Shown: piece by piece, positions 22,630 to 35,032 of the stretch | Layout of the letters: each line of letters opens with the position of its first letter | How positions within the stretch are numbered: position 1 is the stretch's first letter | Assembly: GCA_038503035.1 (NCBI GenBank) | Contig: JAVSML010000039.1 | Location: 744,001 to 808,000 of the forward strand | Direction: 5' to 3' | Length of the DNA stretch: 64,000 nucleotides | Source: Crocodylus rhombifer | Taxonomy: Eukaryota; Chordata; Crocodylia; Crocodylidae | The notes under the pieces: model-generated | Told to the model about the DNA's origin: nothing | Database searches by the model: none | Seen by the model: the letters and a program-made list of their open reading frames with translations, nothing else | Position numbers and translations under genes: made by a program

Positions 22630-23290
22630 AGTCCAGTTCCTGCTCCAAGCCAAATAAAGTCTTGCCATAGTTTAAAACTGAGTAAGCCCTTCTCCAACAA
22701 AGGGAAAAACATCTTTTTTCAGATGTTCTGTAAACTGTTTTAAAATTGAGGGCATCACTAGGGTGGTACAACAGGGGCACTGACTTGGTGAGAAAGGAGA
22801 AAAAAAAATAGCTGCTACTGGCAACTGCACATTCACAATTGCAATCAGATGGGTGGAGCAGTAGATACTGGGAGTCACTACTGCCCATGTGCCTTAGGCA
22901 CCCTGCTGCATTGCTACAGTGCTATTAAAATCCTTGGCTTCTAAGCACTAGTGAATCAGACTTCCTGTGAATTTTACTACTAAAATACATTTCTTTAAGA
23001 TGCAGAGGTAAGCAAACCATTATTTGCTGGGTCCCACATATGTACCCTGACTGAGATGGACTGTGCCTTTTGCTACACAAGTGTAAAAATTAAAGCTCTT
23101 TTGTGAAAATATTGTCTAAAATCTTTGTGTTTACAATATATGGATTTTCTTTGTGTGTTTATCCATTGGTTTTATTTTGTTCATTTTCCATTATATCCAT
23201 TCAGATGAAACTTAATTAAGTCCCAGCTGTTAAAGTGAGAAAGAAAAAAAAGATTTTAGCAAGTTCTTGTCTAAAGTGCAGCTCTAGGCT
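22630..23290. other. unassigned non-coding stretch
   Basis: No supported gene. The minus frame at 22565-22888 has no recognisable domain. Confidence 0.4.
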
Positions 23291-23293
23291 GTT

Positions 23294-23493
23294 AGTGAGA
23301 ATCAGGATGCAGAAATTCCTCTTCTGTACCTGGCATACAACACTAAGGACACAAAGTTTGAATAAACGATATCAAGGTTCTGACACAAATCCCAGGTCAG
23401 TCAGGATATTTTCTGAGTTCATATAGCCAAAAGAGGCTTGAATCAACCTCAGTTCTCCTAGCCAAGTGCAATTTCTGCATCCTGATTCTCACT
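23294..23493. repeat. perfect 24-bp inverted repeat, 152-bp loop
   Basis: 23294-23317 and 23470-23493 are exact reverse complements (core 'gagaatcaggatgcagaaat'). Such a perfect pair stands out from the decayed surroundings. The right arm touches the start of the C/T-rich block at 23493. Confidence 0.8.
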
Positions 23494-24070
23494 GTCAGAA
23501 AACCTGGGATTCAAAGCCTAGCCCAGGGTGCCTGCAGGCAGAGAATGGGGCTGTGGCACTTCCAGGAAGCTAGCCACATACCTACTCCAGCTCAGCCTGG
23601 GCCCTCCCATGAGGTTCCTAACAGGTGGCCTGGGAGGAGCACTGGAAACCACAAGGCCCTGATGGGAGGGCAGTGAAGCTCTCCCAGTTCCTGCAGGGCC
23701 TTGTCCCTGCAACCATGCTCCCAGTTATCCCTGCTGTGGACCTCCTTGCAGGAGTCCTGTATGGCTGCATCTGTCTTGGACCATCCATCTGAAACTCCCA
23801 TCATGCTTCTGCCTTACATCCTTCTGCCCCGCCTCCAGCCTTGCCTCATTCCCATATTGAGCCCCTGCCTTGCTCCTGTCTTGCCTCTAGCTCAGTCCCT
23901 TCTGCCCTGCCTCCAGCCTTGTCCCTGTCTTGGACTCCAGTACTTTGCTCCTGCCTACCCTATCCTGCACATTGGATTCTCTGGCTCCTGACTTCTGGTT
24001 TGGCCTTGAACATGGGCTTGTTTGTCCCCTGGCACAATCCATCAGACTTTGACTGATACCAGAATTCTGA
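23494..24070. repeat. C/T-rich block with CCTGCCTCCAGCCTTG repeats, possible LTR
   Basis: Phrases such as 'ctgcctccagccttg' and 'cttgctcctgtcttgcc' recur several times, giving a 96-codon Pro/Leu frame that is compositional. Its start TGTCAG and C/T-rich 3' half are reminiscent of an LTR, but I found no terminal CA with matching target duplication, so the LTR reading is weak. Confidence 0.35.
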
Positions 24071-25240
24071 TCCTTGGCTTGGCTTGTGGACTTACAGTAT
24101 TGTCATCCCTCAGTTTCTGAACCCTGACCCCCATGTCCAGGTCATACCCATGATCCTCATGCAAAGAGAACTGATCTGGGGTGTGCATTCTGCATACACT
24201 AGATCAGTAAATAACAAATGATTTATGAGAGTGATAGCTATGATATTGATTGGACTATGGAACAAGGCCTCCAGTTCAATTTCAGGTTGTGTCACCAATG
24301 ACAAACATATTTTACCTGTCAGTTCAGGATTCCATATAAACAAGGTGGAAAATCTCAGTGCTGTCCCCAAGGATAAGTGTTCACAATAAGAAACCACCGC
24401 TACAATAGCCACCAACTGAAGGTGTATTCAAGTGGCATTACACCTTGACAATTAAAGGTATATTGTCAAGTCCTACACCCTTCTCTCTTAAAACTGGAGA
24501 GGTGTAGGTGTAGGTGTGTTCACAAAAAAAGGAGGATATGTTAAGACAATGTTATCTGTAACATTTCCAAATAATGAGAGGATTTCCCACAATACCCCCG
24601 GTCTTTATTAGGTGAATAGTCCACATTTCATGACTGGCCCAGTGTCTATAATGGACTAAACAAAGATTCTATATGTAAACAACATAAACCCATTTTTTTC
24701 CCCAAAATCTAGATCCATATACAAACTGTGTGACTCGTAATTTTTTGCCAAAAATTATGAAGGCTTAATCCTACTCCTTCTTTTAAGCTGGAGTGCTAGC
24801 AGAACAGCATTAGGGTACTCTGAATATTCCCAAACTACTTCAGACCTCAAGTGCAAGTTTCTTAGCATTCCCTCTCTCATGCACTGAACCTAGCCCACTG
24901 AAATCAATGGATGACTTCCAACAGCTTTGGATCAAGACTTTGGTTTCCAGATTACTGAATTGGACAGCCTAAATGAATCACTGAAGTCCACAATTAAAAT
25001 AGGTCAATGTAATAGATAAGCAAAGATTGAAGCTTTGACTTATGTGGTGAACTCTGCAAGGAAAACTTCAATGCCTTAGTCCTTTCCTAATTTATTCCAT
25101 TCCTTTGCATTTTTTACATGACCAAAAATTGGCTTGCAACATAAAAATTACATTTAAATCAGGATCGTCTTCTTCCAGCCTTGAAGTCCTGGTTATTGCT
25201 GTAAGAGGAGTAAATTGTATTTCCACCCATCACAGTTGGC
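24071..25240. other. unassigned non-coding stretch
   Basis: No gene is supported. A small hairpin 'cttgacaat...attgtcaag' lies at about 24446-24472. Confidence 0.4.
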
Positions 25241-25735
25241 TTTCATAGATTTCATAGAATTAGGGCTAGAAAGGACCTTGGAAGATCATTGAGTCCAGCC
25301 CCCCTGCCCAAGGGGCAGGAAGTCAGCAGGGATCATAGGATCCCAGCAAGATAAACATCCAAATGTCTCTTGAAGGCATTCAAAGTAGGTGCTTGAACCA
25401 CCTCCAGCGGCAGTCTATTCCAAACCCTGGGGGCTCGGATAGTAAAGAAGTTCCTCCTTATGTACAGCCTGAAACGGTCATGGAGGAGTTTGTGACCGTT
25501 CAACCTTGCCATGCCTTGGGGTGCTCTGGTGAACAGATGTTCCCCCAGATCCTGGTGAGCACCCCTGATAAATTTATAGGTGACCACCAGGTTCCCCCTG
25601 AGCCTGCGCTTTTCCAGGCTGAAGAGTCCCATGGCTCTCAGCCTCTCTTCATAAGGTCTGTTTTCCTGACCTATTATCACGCGCGTGGCTCTCCTCTGCA
25701 CCCATTTTGTGACCATTGTCTATCAGGTCAAACAA
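25241..25735 (-). mobile_element. CR1 LINE, 5'-truncated 3' end
   Basis: Minus-oriented CR1 with its characteristic 3' terminal ATTCTATGAAATC-type octamer tail at 25241-25260 and the conserved 3' untranslated phrase 'ggaccttggaagatcattga'. The ORF2 C-terminal coding part follows. This is one of the better-preserved LINE copies in the window and supports an archosaur/reptile source. Confidence 0.9.
25333..25716 (-). pseudogene. CR1 ORF2 C-terminal fragment
   Basis: A 127-codon open frame with the conserved CR1 C-terminal order: VQRRATRVI, RPYEERLRAMGLFSLEKRRL, YKFIRG, then 'RRNFFTIRAPRVWNRLPLEV'. This is the region beyond the catalytic reverse-transcriptase motifs. It remains open, which shows a moderately young insertion, but 5' truncation removes the endonuclease and catalytic core, so it makes no active protein. 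Confidence 0.9.
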
Positions 25736-25814
25736 CCGTGTTTCACTGTGTTCACATCTTCGCCTTCCCCCTCCTACTTTGCATTACACTTTTTGCGACA
25801 GCAGTTGTGTTTTT

Positions 25815-25870
25815 ATTCTATGATTGTACAGCACCTATCACAAAGTGCCTCAGTCAATGACTAGGTTACC
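25815..25870. repeat. ancient LINE/SINE tail fragment
   Basis: 'gattgtacagcacctatcac' followed by 'tgactaggttacctaagtg' matches a phrase found at the tail of a common ancient reptile interspersed repeat; 62350-62385 is a second, poorer copy. I cannot give the family name with confidence. Confidence 0.4.
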
Positions 25871-26059
25871 TAAGTGCAACACAGTACAAGTTATCATAAC
25901 TGACCAAGTGTGACATTCAGAAAGGAAGAACACCTTCCTGACTCAAGTCTTTTTGATAACTGGTCTTCCAAGTATTCTCAGTAACCCACTGATCAGTAAC
26001 ACTGATCTGACCCCTACTTTTTAGCCTACCAGCATCTGGTCTAGCTATGGTACTTAGCT

Positions 26060-26139
26060 GGTCACTGCCACAGTGATACCTGAGCACCTCACAATCCTCC
26101 CTTGAAGCAGGGAAGCGCTATTTATCAGCATTTTGCAGA
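26060..26139 (+). mobile_element. MIR-like SINE, left half (split)
   Basis: Reads as the central part of a MIR/CORE-type SINE ('ctcacaatcctcccttgaag' ... 'cagcattttgcaga'). It continues after 30070 as 'tttacagatggggaactg'. The 8-bp tttgcaga (26132-26139) is the target duplication of the inserted hAT element. Confidence 0.65.
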
Positions 26140-29100
26140 CAGAGCAGCCGGGGGTGGGGAGGGAGGGTGCAACTGGGGCAATTTGCCCTGGGCCCCTGCA
26201 AAGCAAGGACCCCCTGCTGTGTGTACCGTTGGTCCCTGCCCTGTGACATCGCTCACCAGAATTCTTGGTATTTGTTTTTAAAAAAAAGAGGAAAGTGGTG
26301 TATTAGAGTGTAAGATGACACTGAATAATTCTCAACGTGTAATTGTGACATTACGGAACCCATCCCCAACCATGAAGTAGATATTATACATAGTTGTGTG
26401 TGAAACAGATGCTTATTTGAGGCTTAAGCGATTGTTGCATTGATGTCCCAGGGAGTGCCTAAAACAATCACAGTAAGGTAACATCTTTTATCTCTGGGCA
26501 GCCTAGGGCCTGGGCCAAGTAGCCCTGGTTACAGAGTCTGTTGTGAGGAAAGAAGGAACACGGAAGGCTTTAAGGAGGTGGCAGAGCAGGCCTGTTGTCA
26601 CAGAAAGACCTCCAGGGGAAAGGGTTCAAGTCAGAAACGAATTTGCAAGAATATAATAATTAAAATGATATATACTGTTTTCTTTACACTTGCCAAGGAA
26701 AATAACAACATTAGACATAACACATATTCAAGTTCACATATTTCCCCACCTCAAAAAGTATTTAAATGCAAAGCGTCTATATAACACAAGAGTCCTTCTT
26801 GATTGCAGAAGCCTGTGCTCCAAACTGCAAATCTTGGTTTCAGTATTGGAGAAATGACTTGCTCTGTTCTGGTCCTTCAAACAGCAGCAGTTGCTTACTA
26901 AGGTCCATAAGAATATGAACAGTCTCACAATGCCCTTAATCAAAGGGTTAAAGGCTAAGTATACAAGTTTATTCTCCAGCAACAGTACAAAGACAATCCC
27001 CCTTCCTCTGTCTACTCTATGCAGTTACTTTCTTTTTCCTTAAACAGGGGCAGGGCCTGCTTATCCTCTGGCAGACCCACCAGCCTGAACCAGGTACAAC
27101 CCAGCTTATGGGGGTTACATGAGCACCAGCTAAGATTTCCAGGCAAGGTCCCACTGGAGAGTATCAGTCTGGGGCATCAAAAAGAAAGGAGACAAAGGAG
27201 AAAAACAGCTCAGGATGAAAAGGGGGAGGCAGACACTGGATCAGTTTGGATGGGAGGTGAGAGGAAATAAGGAAGTCGGAAGTGGAACAGGTGATACAGG
27301 TACATCACTTGCAGGGGATGAAAAATATTCTGATAATGCAAACATCACAAAGGAAGCAAGCAGTGATGTAGCAAGCGAATGTGAAAATAAGTCAGGTTTG
27401 GTGGTGCAAGCTGAAGGAGACTTAGCATCAAATGAGAAAAATGAGACAATTGATCTACTTTCCAGATCTGCGCCTGAGCTTCACCAGAAAATGTTCTCTA
27501 ATGACCCAGCCACCTGGGGGCATCTCAATAGGTTGCAAAGGGATCTAATTGTGTCCAAGGGCCCACCACCCAAACCTGCAAGTTTCCCACATGATTCCTC
27601 CAAACAGTCATTCCCTATATCTCTTTTCTTTAAGACTCTGTCCAATGATGAGAGTGTGAAAAGGGACTGGCTCATCTGAGGCTACAAGGCAGCTGGTCTG
27701 TTCTGCTTTCCATGCTGCCTCTTCCATGATCAGAACAAAAACCAAGCCCTGTACCATTCCAGATTCTGCCATGGGGGTATGAATGATAACTGGAGAAGAT
27801 TGTATGACAAGTGAAGAGTCACAAAGCCATCTTCAACGTTATTTACAGTGGAAGGATCTTGCAAGTGCCCTTAGTGGAAAAGGAGCCATTGATAATGCTC
27901 TTGAAAAGGGTATACATTCAGAGAGTTGTGAGGTCTGGTTGACATTACCCTGTTTCTGGCAGAGTAAAATTTGCCATTCTGAGGATCGTTCTACCCTACA
28001 GCATGACAGTTGTGGGTTGTTCCTTTCTCTTGTACAGTTCATCAGTGAATATAATCAATACAATCAAGATTTGAACTGGCACCTTGGAACTGTTATGGAG
28101 CATTGAATGGCTGGAGAGAGAATGCAAGCACACTACATGTCCTGGCATAGTCAGAATGAGTATTTGGAGGTGTGTGCCAAGAAAGTACTAAATGCCATTC
28201 TTGAGGAGATGAGAAATGCTCGCTACTATGGAATCATCCTAGATGGGACACCTGATGTCTCGCACACTGAGCAGTTGGTATTTATCATGAGATATGTACA
28301 TGAAAGAGATGGAAAATGGGATGTGCAGGAATGATTTCTGAAAATGGTGGACTGCAATAAAAAAAAAAAAGGAGTAGACATCGTGGAGCAGACAAAGAAA
28401 GTACTGGCAGAGTGTAAGGTAGAGCTGCAGAACTGTGGAGGGCAAGGGTACAACAATGCTTCAAATATGTCTGGGAAATACCAGGGCGTAAAACCTAGGA
28501 TACAGGATGAAAATCCTCAGGCATTGTTTTCACCGTGCAGTGCACACTCTCTGAACACATGTGGTACCTGTACCATGCAGAAGAGCCCCAAAGTGAAAAC
28601 ACATTTTAAAAATGTACAGAAACTGTACACTGTATTTTCATGCAGTCCTGCAAGATGGAAAATTCTTCAGGAAACTGCAGGACTCTCTCTTCAGTCCATG
28701 TCAACAATTAGATGGAGCTCAAGAATCAACGCTATTTGCCCCCTCGTGACAAATCCTAAAGGAATATTGGATTCTCTCTTCAAATTTGAGAAAGAATTGG
28801 ACTTGCCAGCAGAAACCCAGGCAGATGTTTTTGGTTTCATTGAGTGGGTGCAATCCTTTGAGTTCATCCTTCTGACTACAGTGTGGTACAATATACTGCA
28901 GTCCATCAATACCTGAAGCAAGCTTGCCCAAGGATCCAAGTTCACCATGGAAGAAGGGGTGCAACATGTCAAAAGACTCCCAGAAGAAACTTCACAGTTG
29001 AATGATTCCTGGCCAAATCGTCTCATGGAAGCTAAGGTCGTAGCTGAGGAGCTAGGTTTCACCACTGAATTCAAGAGAACACAGAAGAATCTGAAGGACA

Positions 29101-30070
29101 ATGCGTTTCCATGATGAGCCACCCAATACAGAACACACAGTCTCTTCCCCTGAAGATAAATTCAGGATTGAAGTGTTCATCACAGCCTTGGATATACTCC
29201 TCTCATCTCCAAAACCTAGCTGAGACCATGGGGAAACTCTCAAGCTTGTTCTCATTCATACTTGACCCACCAGCTATTACAGAGGATGAAGAAATTGAGA
29301 TGTTTGTGGAGTCCCTGTCCATGACATGCCCACAAGATGTGAACAAGGATGAGTTGCAAGAAGAACTTTGCCTGTTTTACAAAATCAGGAAGACTTGTAC
29401 ACCTCTGGAGGAGCCATGGGCACTGCACTTGAGCTTCTCAACCCGATTTATGGCAAAGGTGCAGAATCTGTGTTCCCTCAGATATGCATTTGCTTGAGAA
29501 TGCTCATTTGCCTTGCCAGTCTCTGTTGCATCCAGGGAACACACTTTTAGTAAGCTTAAGATTATTAAGAACTACCTGCAGCGGTCCATGATTGGGGATG
29601 ATAGGCTGAACCATTTGATCATGCTCCCAGTGGAGAACACACTTGCAAAGCAAATATATTATGGTGATGTAATTGATGACTTGGCATCCATGAAGGCGAG
29701 AAAGAAATACTTCACTTAAACTTTCCTCTTCTCATTTTGTTCTTAAGTTCCTAACCTTATAGCATAAGTTTAATAAATGTTTCACTTGCAAACTGTTAAT
29801 TCTGCTTTAGTTACCTGTTTCCAAGGTAAATTCTCTTTGCCTAGCCTTCCTTGCCATGGGAACAAGTGGGGAAAGCCAGCTTGTTCCCCTTCCTAGGGCA
29901 AGGGAAAGAGGAGCTGCATGTGAGAATTCTCACGTGATGTGTGCGTGCAAGAATTCTCACACGTGGTCTCCCAGCTTTGTACACACACACGTGGCTTCTT
30001 GTACAGGGCAGTGGTGGGGCCCCCAACATCACACCTGCCCCAGGCCCCATAAACCCACTGGGCAGCCCTG
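26140..30070 (+). mobile_element. hAT element with ZMYM1-like transposase, 3.9 kb
   Basis: The ends are CAGAGCAGCCGGGGG and, on the minus strand, CAGGGCTGCCCAGTGGG, imperfect terminal inverted repeats. Flanking tttgcaga (26132-26139) and tttacaga (30071-30078) match at 7 of 8, the size of a hAT target duplication. The flanks join into one MIR-like SINE when the element is removed, which independently confirms the borders. It carries a transposase pseudogene (27215-29719). The left 1 kb is non-coding; the right end holds a poly(A) signal (aataaa near 29772) and a CA-rich stretch. Confidence 0.8.
27215..29719 (+). pseudogene. ZMYM1-like hAT transposase, inactivated
   Basis: Domains in order: an N-terminal region ending in 'QSFPISLFFKTLSNDESVK'; a TTF-type zinc finger with CFPCCLFHDQ just after an in-frame stop at about 27677; a DUF4371 region (worn FLAE.NLPF.GS, then YYGIILDGTPDVSHTEQ near 28220-28270); a second DDE segment GGQGYNNASNMSGKYQGV (28438 on) with CSAHSLNTCG and STIRWSSR; and a hAT dimerisation C-terminus with TFSKLKIIKNYLQRSM and NHLIMLPVENTLAK. 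At least two frameshifts and several stops break it. In the family the second motif is GYDNAS; here it is GYNNAS, so a catalytic Asp is lost. Clearly dead as a transposase. Confidence 0.85.
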
Positions 30071-30180
30071 TTTACAGATGGGGAACTGGTACCCTGAAAT
30101 GCTGTGTTACTTGTCCAAGATCACACAGGATGTCACCGGTAGAGAGGAGCTAGAACCTTGCTCTCCCAAATCTTAAACTA
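30071..30180 (+). mobile_element. MIR-like SINE, right half (split)
   Basis: Continues the SINE begun at 26060: 'tttacagatggggaactgg', 'ttacttgtccaagatcacac', 'gagctagaaccttgctctcc', the classic MIR 3' phrases. Its left edge is the target duplication of the hAT insertion. Confidence 0.75.
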
Positions 30181-30184
30181 ATGC

Positions 30185-33100
30185 ATGAACCACTGAAACA
30201 TCCAGGGCATTCAAGAGAGGAATGATAGAGTTCTTCCCTTGCATGTCTTGCAGAACTGCCCATTGCCTGGCCCCCATTGTCCTCTGTAATCCCTTGCAAA
30301 TTTTAATTTTACCAGTCTGCCAAATAGTCCCTTTTCACTTTACCAATTCATTAAATTACCATTTTATTCTAAAATGTTAAATGTTTAGTCCCAAATACAG
30401 TATTTAAATCCATGTATATGCAGGACTATAAGACATATATCTTATCACGACTGCAGATTTATGTATACATTCATTTTGACATATCTTCTACTTTTTGAAA
30501 AAATTAAGATTAAGTTGCTGTAAAATTATCTCATGAAGACTTGACCTTGAAACAACATTCACATTTTAGACATCTAGAATATGCAGTAGAACAAAGTATT
30601 TACGCTGTGACTTATTAACAGCAAGGCTTCTCATAGGAATACAATTCAAGACAAATGCATTTGATAACAGCAAATGTTTAGAGAATGTGTATGTACAGAA
30701 GATGTAGTGCATCCACAATTTACCTAAATGTCCTCAATAAAATGAGATTCCAGAATTCTAAAATACATTGTTGGGTCATTGCTCCTTTTGTATTTCTTCT
30801 AAGACCCTGATCCTGATGCTGTGAGACACCTGTGAGATACTGACACCTCACTAAGAATTAAAGGGCATTCAGCAATTAGCAGCAGCAGGTCCCCTTATTT
30901 AGACAAGGCCACTTAAAAAACACTAGGTAGTAACCTGCAACAAACTAGGTGCAAAACTCCCACTAGCTTCAAAAAGCTGCAGGAGCAGTCTGTTGGCTGT
31001 TAGTGCTGCTTCAATGCCCTTCTCAAGTTGATAGTTAAAAATTACCTGACTACACAACAGCTGTACAAGTACAGTTTAGAGGCACGCATTAAGGACTCTG
31101 AGCCATCATGACCATTTCTCCTTGTAGTCACATGCAAGCTAACAGCTTCTGCAGCAGGCACACGTGAGATTTAAAGCACCTGGCTGCAGCATAAGAGAAG
31201 CTTGGTGGTTAAGCACAACAAGGTGTCTCTCCTGATGTGAGCTTCTCCTGTAGCTGTTGTGTGATTTTCATGGATACTTATGTTAGCATGGATAGGAAAC
31301 ATGTTTTTCAGATTTGTGCTACGAAGTAGATACAAAATCAATGCTAAAGCTGTTTTTTCTCGGTACTGATAATAAAGGACAAGGGTTCAAAGGCATCAGG
31401 ATACATAGAACAGCAGTTCTAATTCCAAAGAAGCCTTGAAGCAGAAATCCTTTCAGAATGCTTCATTCATTAATAATCTATAAGCATTTAATTGGTACCA
31501 CTGGAAATTCAAAATACAGAATTCACTGTCTGATGGGGAAAGAGACAGTTAGGCAGGTTTGCTGAGGACTGTACACATAATCTGTAGACAGGCTCTTTGT
31601 CAATTGAATAGTTTCTCAACTGCAGCATCCAGGACATGATTCCTCCCCCAGAGAGAGAACCCCTCTTAACTTCAGGGGAAGTTACTTTTATCCATCAACC
31701 AGTAGAGCAAAAAATAGGTATAATAGGTTCCTTCACCTCCAAAACACAGAGCCTGAAAGCCTATTCCAGATTACTTTAATGTGAATGGAAGAACTCAGGG
31801 GGCCTTGGATCAAGTAGCCTGCAGTCTGAGAATGGAAGAAGAAATGCATTCATAATAGCCTGGTTGGTATGTCTTCTCCAAATAAGTCAGGTTGTACCAA
31901 GGTCTCTAACATTTAAAGGCTATACATCTCTTTATTAACTGCGGATAAATGTCAGCCAGGCCATGAACTGTTCCCACAGTATCTACAGAGTGGAGCGAGC
32001 CACAGCCGATGCAAGAATAACCTCCCCCACTCCTCCTCTAAAATGACAACCCAAAAGAGACTTCCCCTCAGCCTAACAGACTCCAGCCTGGTTGCCACAC
32101 CTGAGCCTACCGAGGTTAAATGTAAGCACTTGTCATTCTTTCTGCATCAAGCTGAAGAAAAGGGACGATGATTCATTTCCCCATCCTTTCATCTTAAGAA
32201 GAAAAGCTAAATTAAAGATTTCCCTTTGTATTAGTGACCCTAATCTGCACCTCCAGCTTTCCTGTGGCTACACCACTTGCTCATATAACTAAAACCTCTC
32301 AGTAAGAAAATGTAGGTCCCAATTTTAGTAAGCTGCTCAGGAACAGGCCAGATTTTAAGAATGTAAATAATCTCATTCATTTCCCTGGAATCAAGTAACA
32401 AAGTTTAACTTTAAGGGGTTGGGTGCAAAAGTTCAGTTTCAGGCCCCATTAGCAGTGTACTGCAATGTAAGACCATCATGCAATAGGGACCCTTGACCAG
32501 CTTGGGGATCTATACAGTTGCATGGGTTACACCACTAACACTGCCCCTGATTGGGACTAATTATATGCTTCAGGTCAGGTACATGTTTAAGTGCTGTGAT
32601 GAATCTTGGAATATCTTCTTTCTACTCTGGGAAAAGACTGGCAAGAGCAAATGGTCCCAGAGGAAAAGAGCATGATTCATTCATAGTTTTCTACCACCAC
32701 ACTTCAATACACAAGAAAGGGCAATCCCAGCACAGAGTAGGAACCACCATTTACAGAGGAACATTATCTTCTGGCAGGAGAAAGTATGTACTTTGTACCC
32801 TCTGTCCTTGAGACTTCTGCTCTATGGAATGGCAAAAAATAGATGTAAAGAAATTAAATAAGCTTGATAGATTTGAGGCTTTTTGTATTAATGTACACAA
32901 TATTAACTTATACTGTATGCTGGTCAGGTTACTGGTTGTTTTATTATTTAACTATATTTAATTAACTCAGTGGAGGGCTGCCTGGAAAAACTATGCAAGA
33001 AGGATCAAGAAAGCCTTGCCTTAGCAAACACGTGAGTGCAGTTAAGGGTCAATGCCAGAACTAGTTTTAGCTGAGACAGGTTTTAACCAGAAGAGTCATA

Positions 33101-34195
33101 GCCCAGAAACTCAGAATTATGGCAGGATTTAAATGAGATAGTCTTGTGTCTCCCTGAGCTGCTTGCTTCACCTGGTCAACATTTTCACTCAAAGACAAAC
33201 CAGCTTATCCAAATGGCTGCTTCAGTCTGCAGGCAGATTCAGGTCCATCAGAACCCCGGCTTGGGCTGAATGAAAATTTGTTGAAATTGAGATGTTTCGA
33301 ATTAAATACTTCAGACTCCCCACACAGGTATTGCTCAGTTAGACTGTGCTTCCTCAAAAAATGTATGACCACCTCCCTTATTGCCAGATCTCTTAAAAAA
33401 AACTCAGCACCCCATTTACTGAGCTCATATGTAGATCTAGCCCTTAGAGTCTCCCATCAGCTGTGCCACTGTATTCATAAGAGCTCCCTGCCACCCTCCA
33501 TGCCTCATTCGTTTGCCCTGTCCCTTTCACTGTACTTCAATCTTCTATTAAAAGAAGAGTATTCTGTTTTTTTCTGGTTCCTGGTGACCAGTGTGTAACT
33601 TTTGCTTTGATGCTCAAATTATTCAGGTCATTCTTTTGCTACTTCATTGCTGCAAGGTTTGTAACAGCTGAATAGTTTGAACAGCACTAAGCATCTGTGA
33701 CCATTGATCATTGTGATTAGCTTAAGTGATTCAATCCATAAATAATATCTGTAAGTGTAAATAATATAATAATCATTATGGAAAAAGAATGATAGGGAAA
33801 AGCTAGCAGACATAATGAAATGTGACGTCCTCTGAGCAAATAGAACCAGGTTCCAGAAGTCAAGCCCTTTATGATGATTATTATTCTTATACATATTTAT
33901 AGATGCCTATCACCAGAGTATCAGAACATATTAGTTATTAACTGGGTAACACACCTAGGTAGCACAGCTGAGCTGGAGAAATCCAGTTTCTTCTAAATGG
34001 ACTGATTTCCTGTATGTGTTCCCAGTTCCTCAATGGCTACAGCAAGAGATCTGAATGAAAGCCTTTAAATTAACACTCCCAAGACTAATGATTTCCAGCT
34101 GACCAAGCAAATGAATCCAGTCTGCTAGAAAGAAACTTGTGGATAGCCTTACAAACTCTTACCAAGTATTCAAATATTGGCATCCTGATAAGACA
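30185..34195. other. unassigned non-coding stretch
   Basis: 4 kb in which I recognise no gene, RNA or named repeat. Several open frames of 60-110 codons (32092, 32551, 33278) have no domain or splice context. Confidence 0.4.
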
Positions 34196-34203
34196 TGCCA
34201 GCC

Positions 34204-34422
34204 AGGTACAGACATAACACTTTTACTGGTATAGGTGCTTGGAAACCCTTTTATACCCATAACAGAACAAAAGTTTGGCATACAAAACCAGTCTATATAT
34301 GTAACAGAACAGAAGTCTGGCACACAAACTGGTTTAAAAATGGTGAAATCTGGTCTAAGATTTGCTGTCTCCAACACGCCAAAGTGTGAATGTGTGTTCT
34401 GTTCACTACCAGTCTAAACTAG
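34204..34422 (+). mobile_element. short non-autonomous element, 'GGTACAGACAT' family
   Basis: Relative of 14673-14842 in the opposite orientation. It differs by an internal duplication: the segment around 'aacagaacaaaagtttggca' is followed by a second version 'aacagaacagaagtctggca'. Confidence 0.6.
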
Positions 34423-34429
34423 GCTGCTT

Positions 34430-35030
34430 GCAGAAAACCAGATAACTTAGATATATTTTACCTTGGGCTTGTTGACTGTCTGTACATAGCCCAAAAACTG
34501 CTGGCTTTCTTAGAAAGCCATAATAGATAGAGAGAGAGAGAAAATATTTTTTCCTACATTTAGGACACTTGCTTGCTGACAGGAGATAAATAAATTCATA
34601 AGCTTGACTTGTGACAGCTTGCAATCCTTCCACCTGAGATGCACATGCTGCCTTTACATAACAGCCCAAAGAGCTGCTTTCTCTATAATTGTTTTGAGGG
34701 GAAAAACCTAAATGCTATTGAGCTAAAAATATGAGAAAAAAAATCATGCCCCCAATTCACTCACAGGCATTACAAGATTCTTAAGCACCTTAATTATATG
34801 AGCTACCTGTTCTTTATTTTTCAACTACCAGAGAAATAGTAAATCAGACAAAAGTAATATTTAACTTCTCTCTCCAATATTTTCAACAGAAAAAAAATAT
34901 ATATATATAGCCAGTTCCATAATTGCATCTTTGACTCTGTAATGGATGTGTACATACAAGACTTAAGAGTCATCAGAATACTACATTGACACTAACTAAA
35001 GTTGATCTCATGGAGAACGTCATCCCCTTA
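34430..35030. other. unassigned non-coding stretch
   Basis: Contains a short (GA)n run near 34530-34542 and an AT run near 34895-34908. No gene. Confidence 0.4.
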
Positions 35031-35032
35031 AG

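Noticed and set aside
23701..23991. Pro/Leu-rich 96-codon frame that looked like a signal or membrane protein
   Set aside because: It is built from repeated CCTGCCTCCAGCC-like DNA phrases, so it is compositional.
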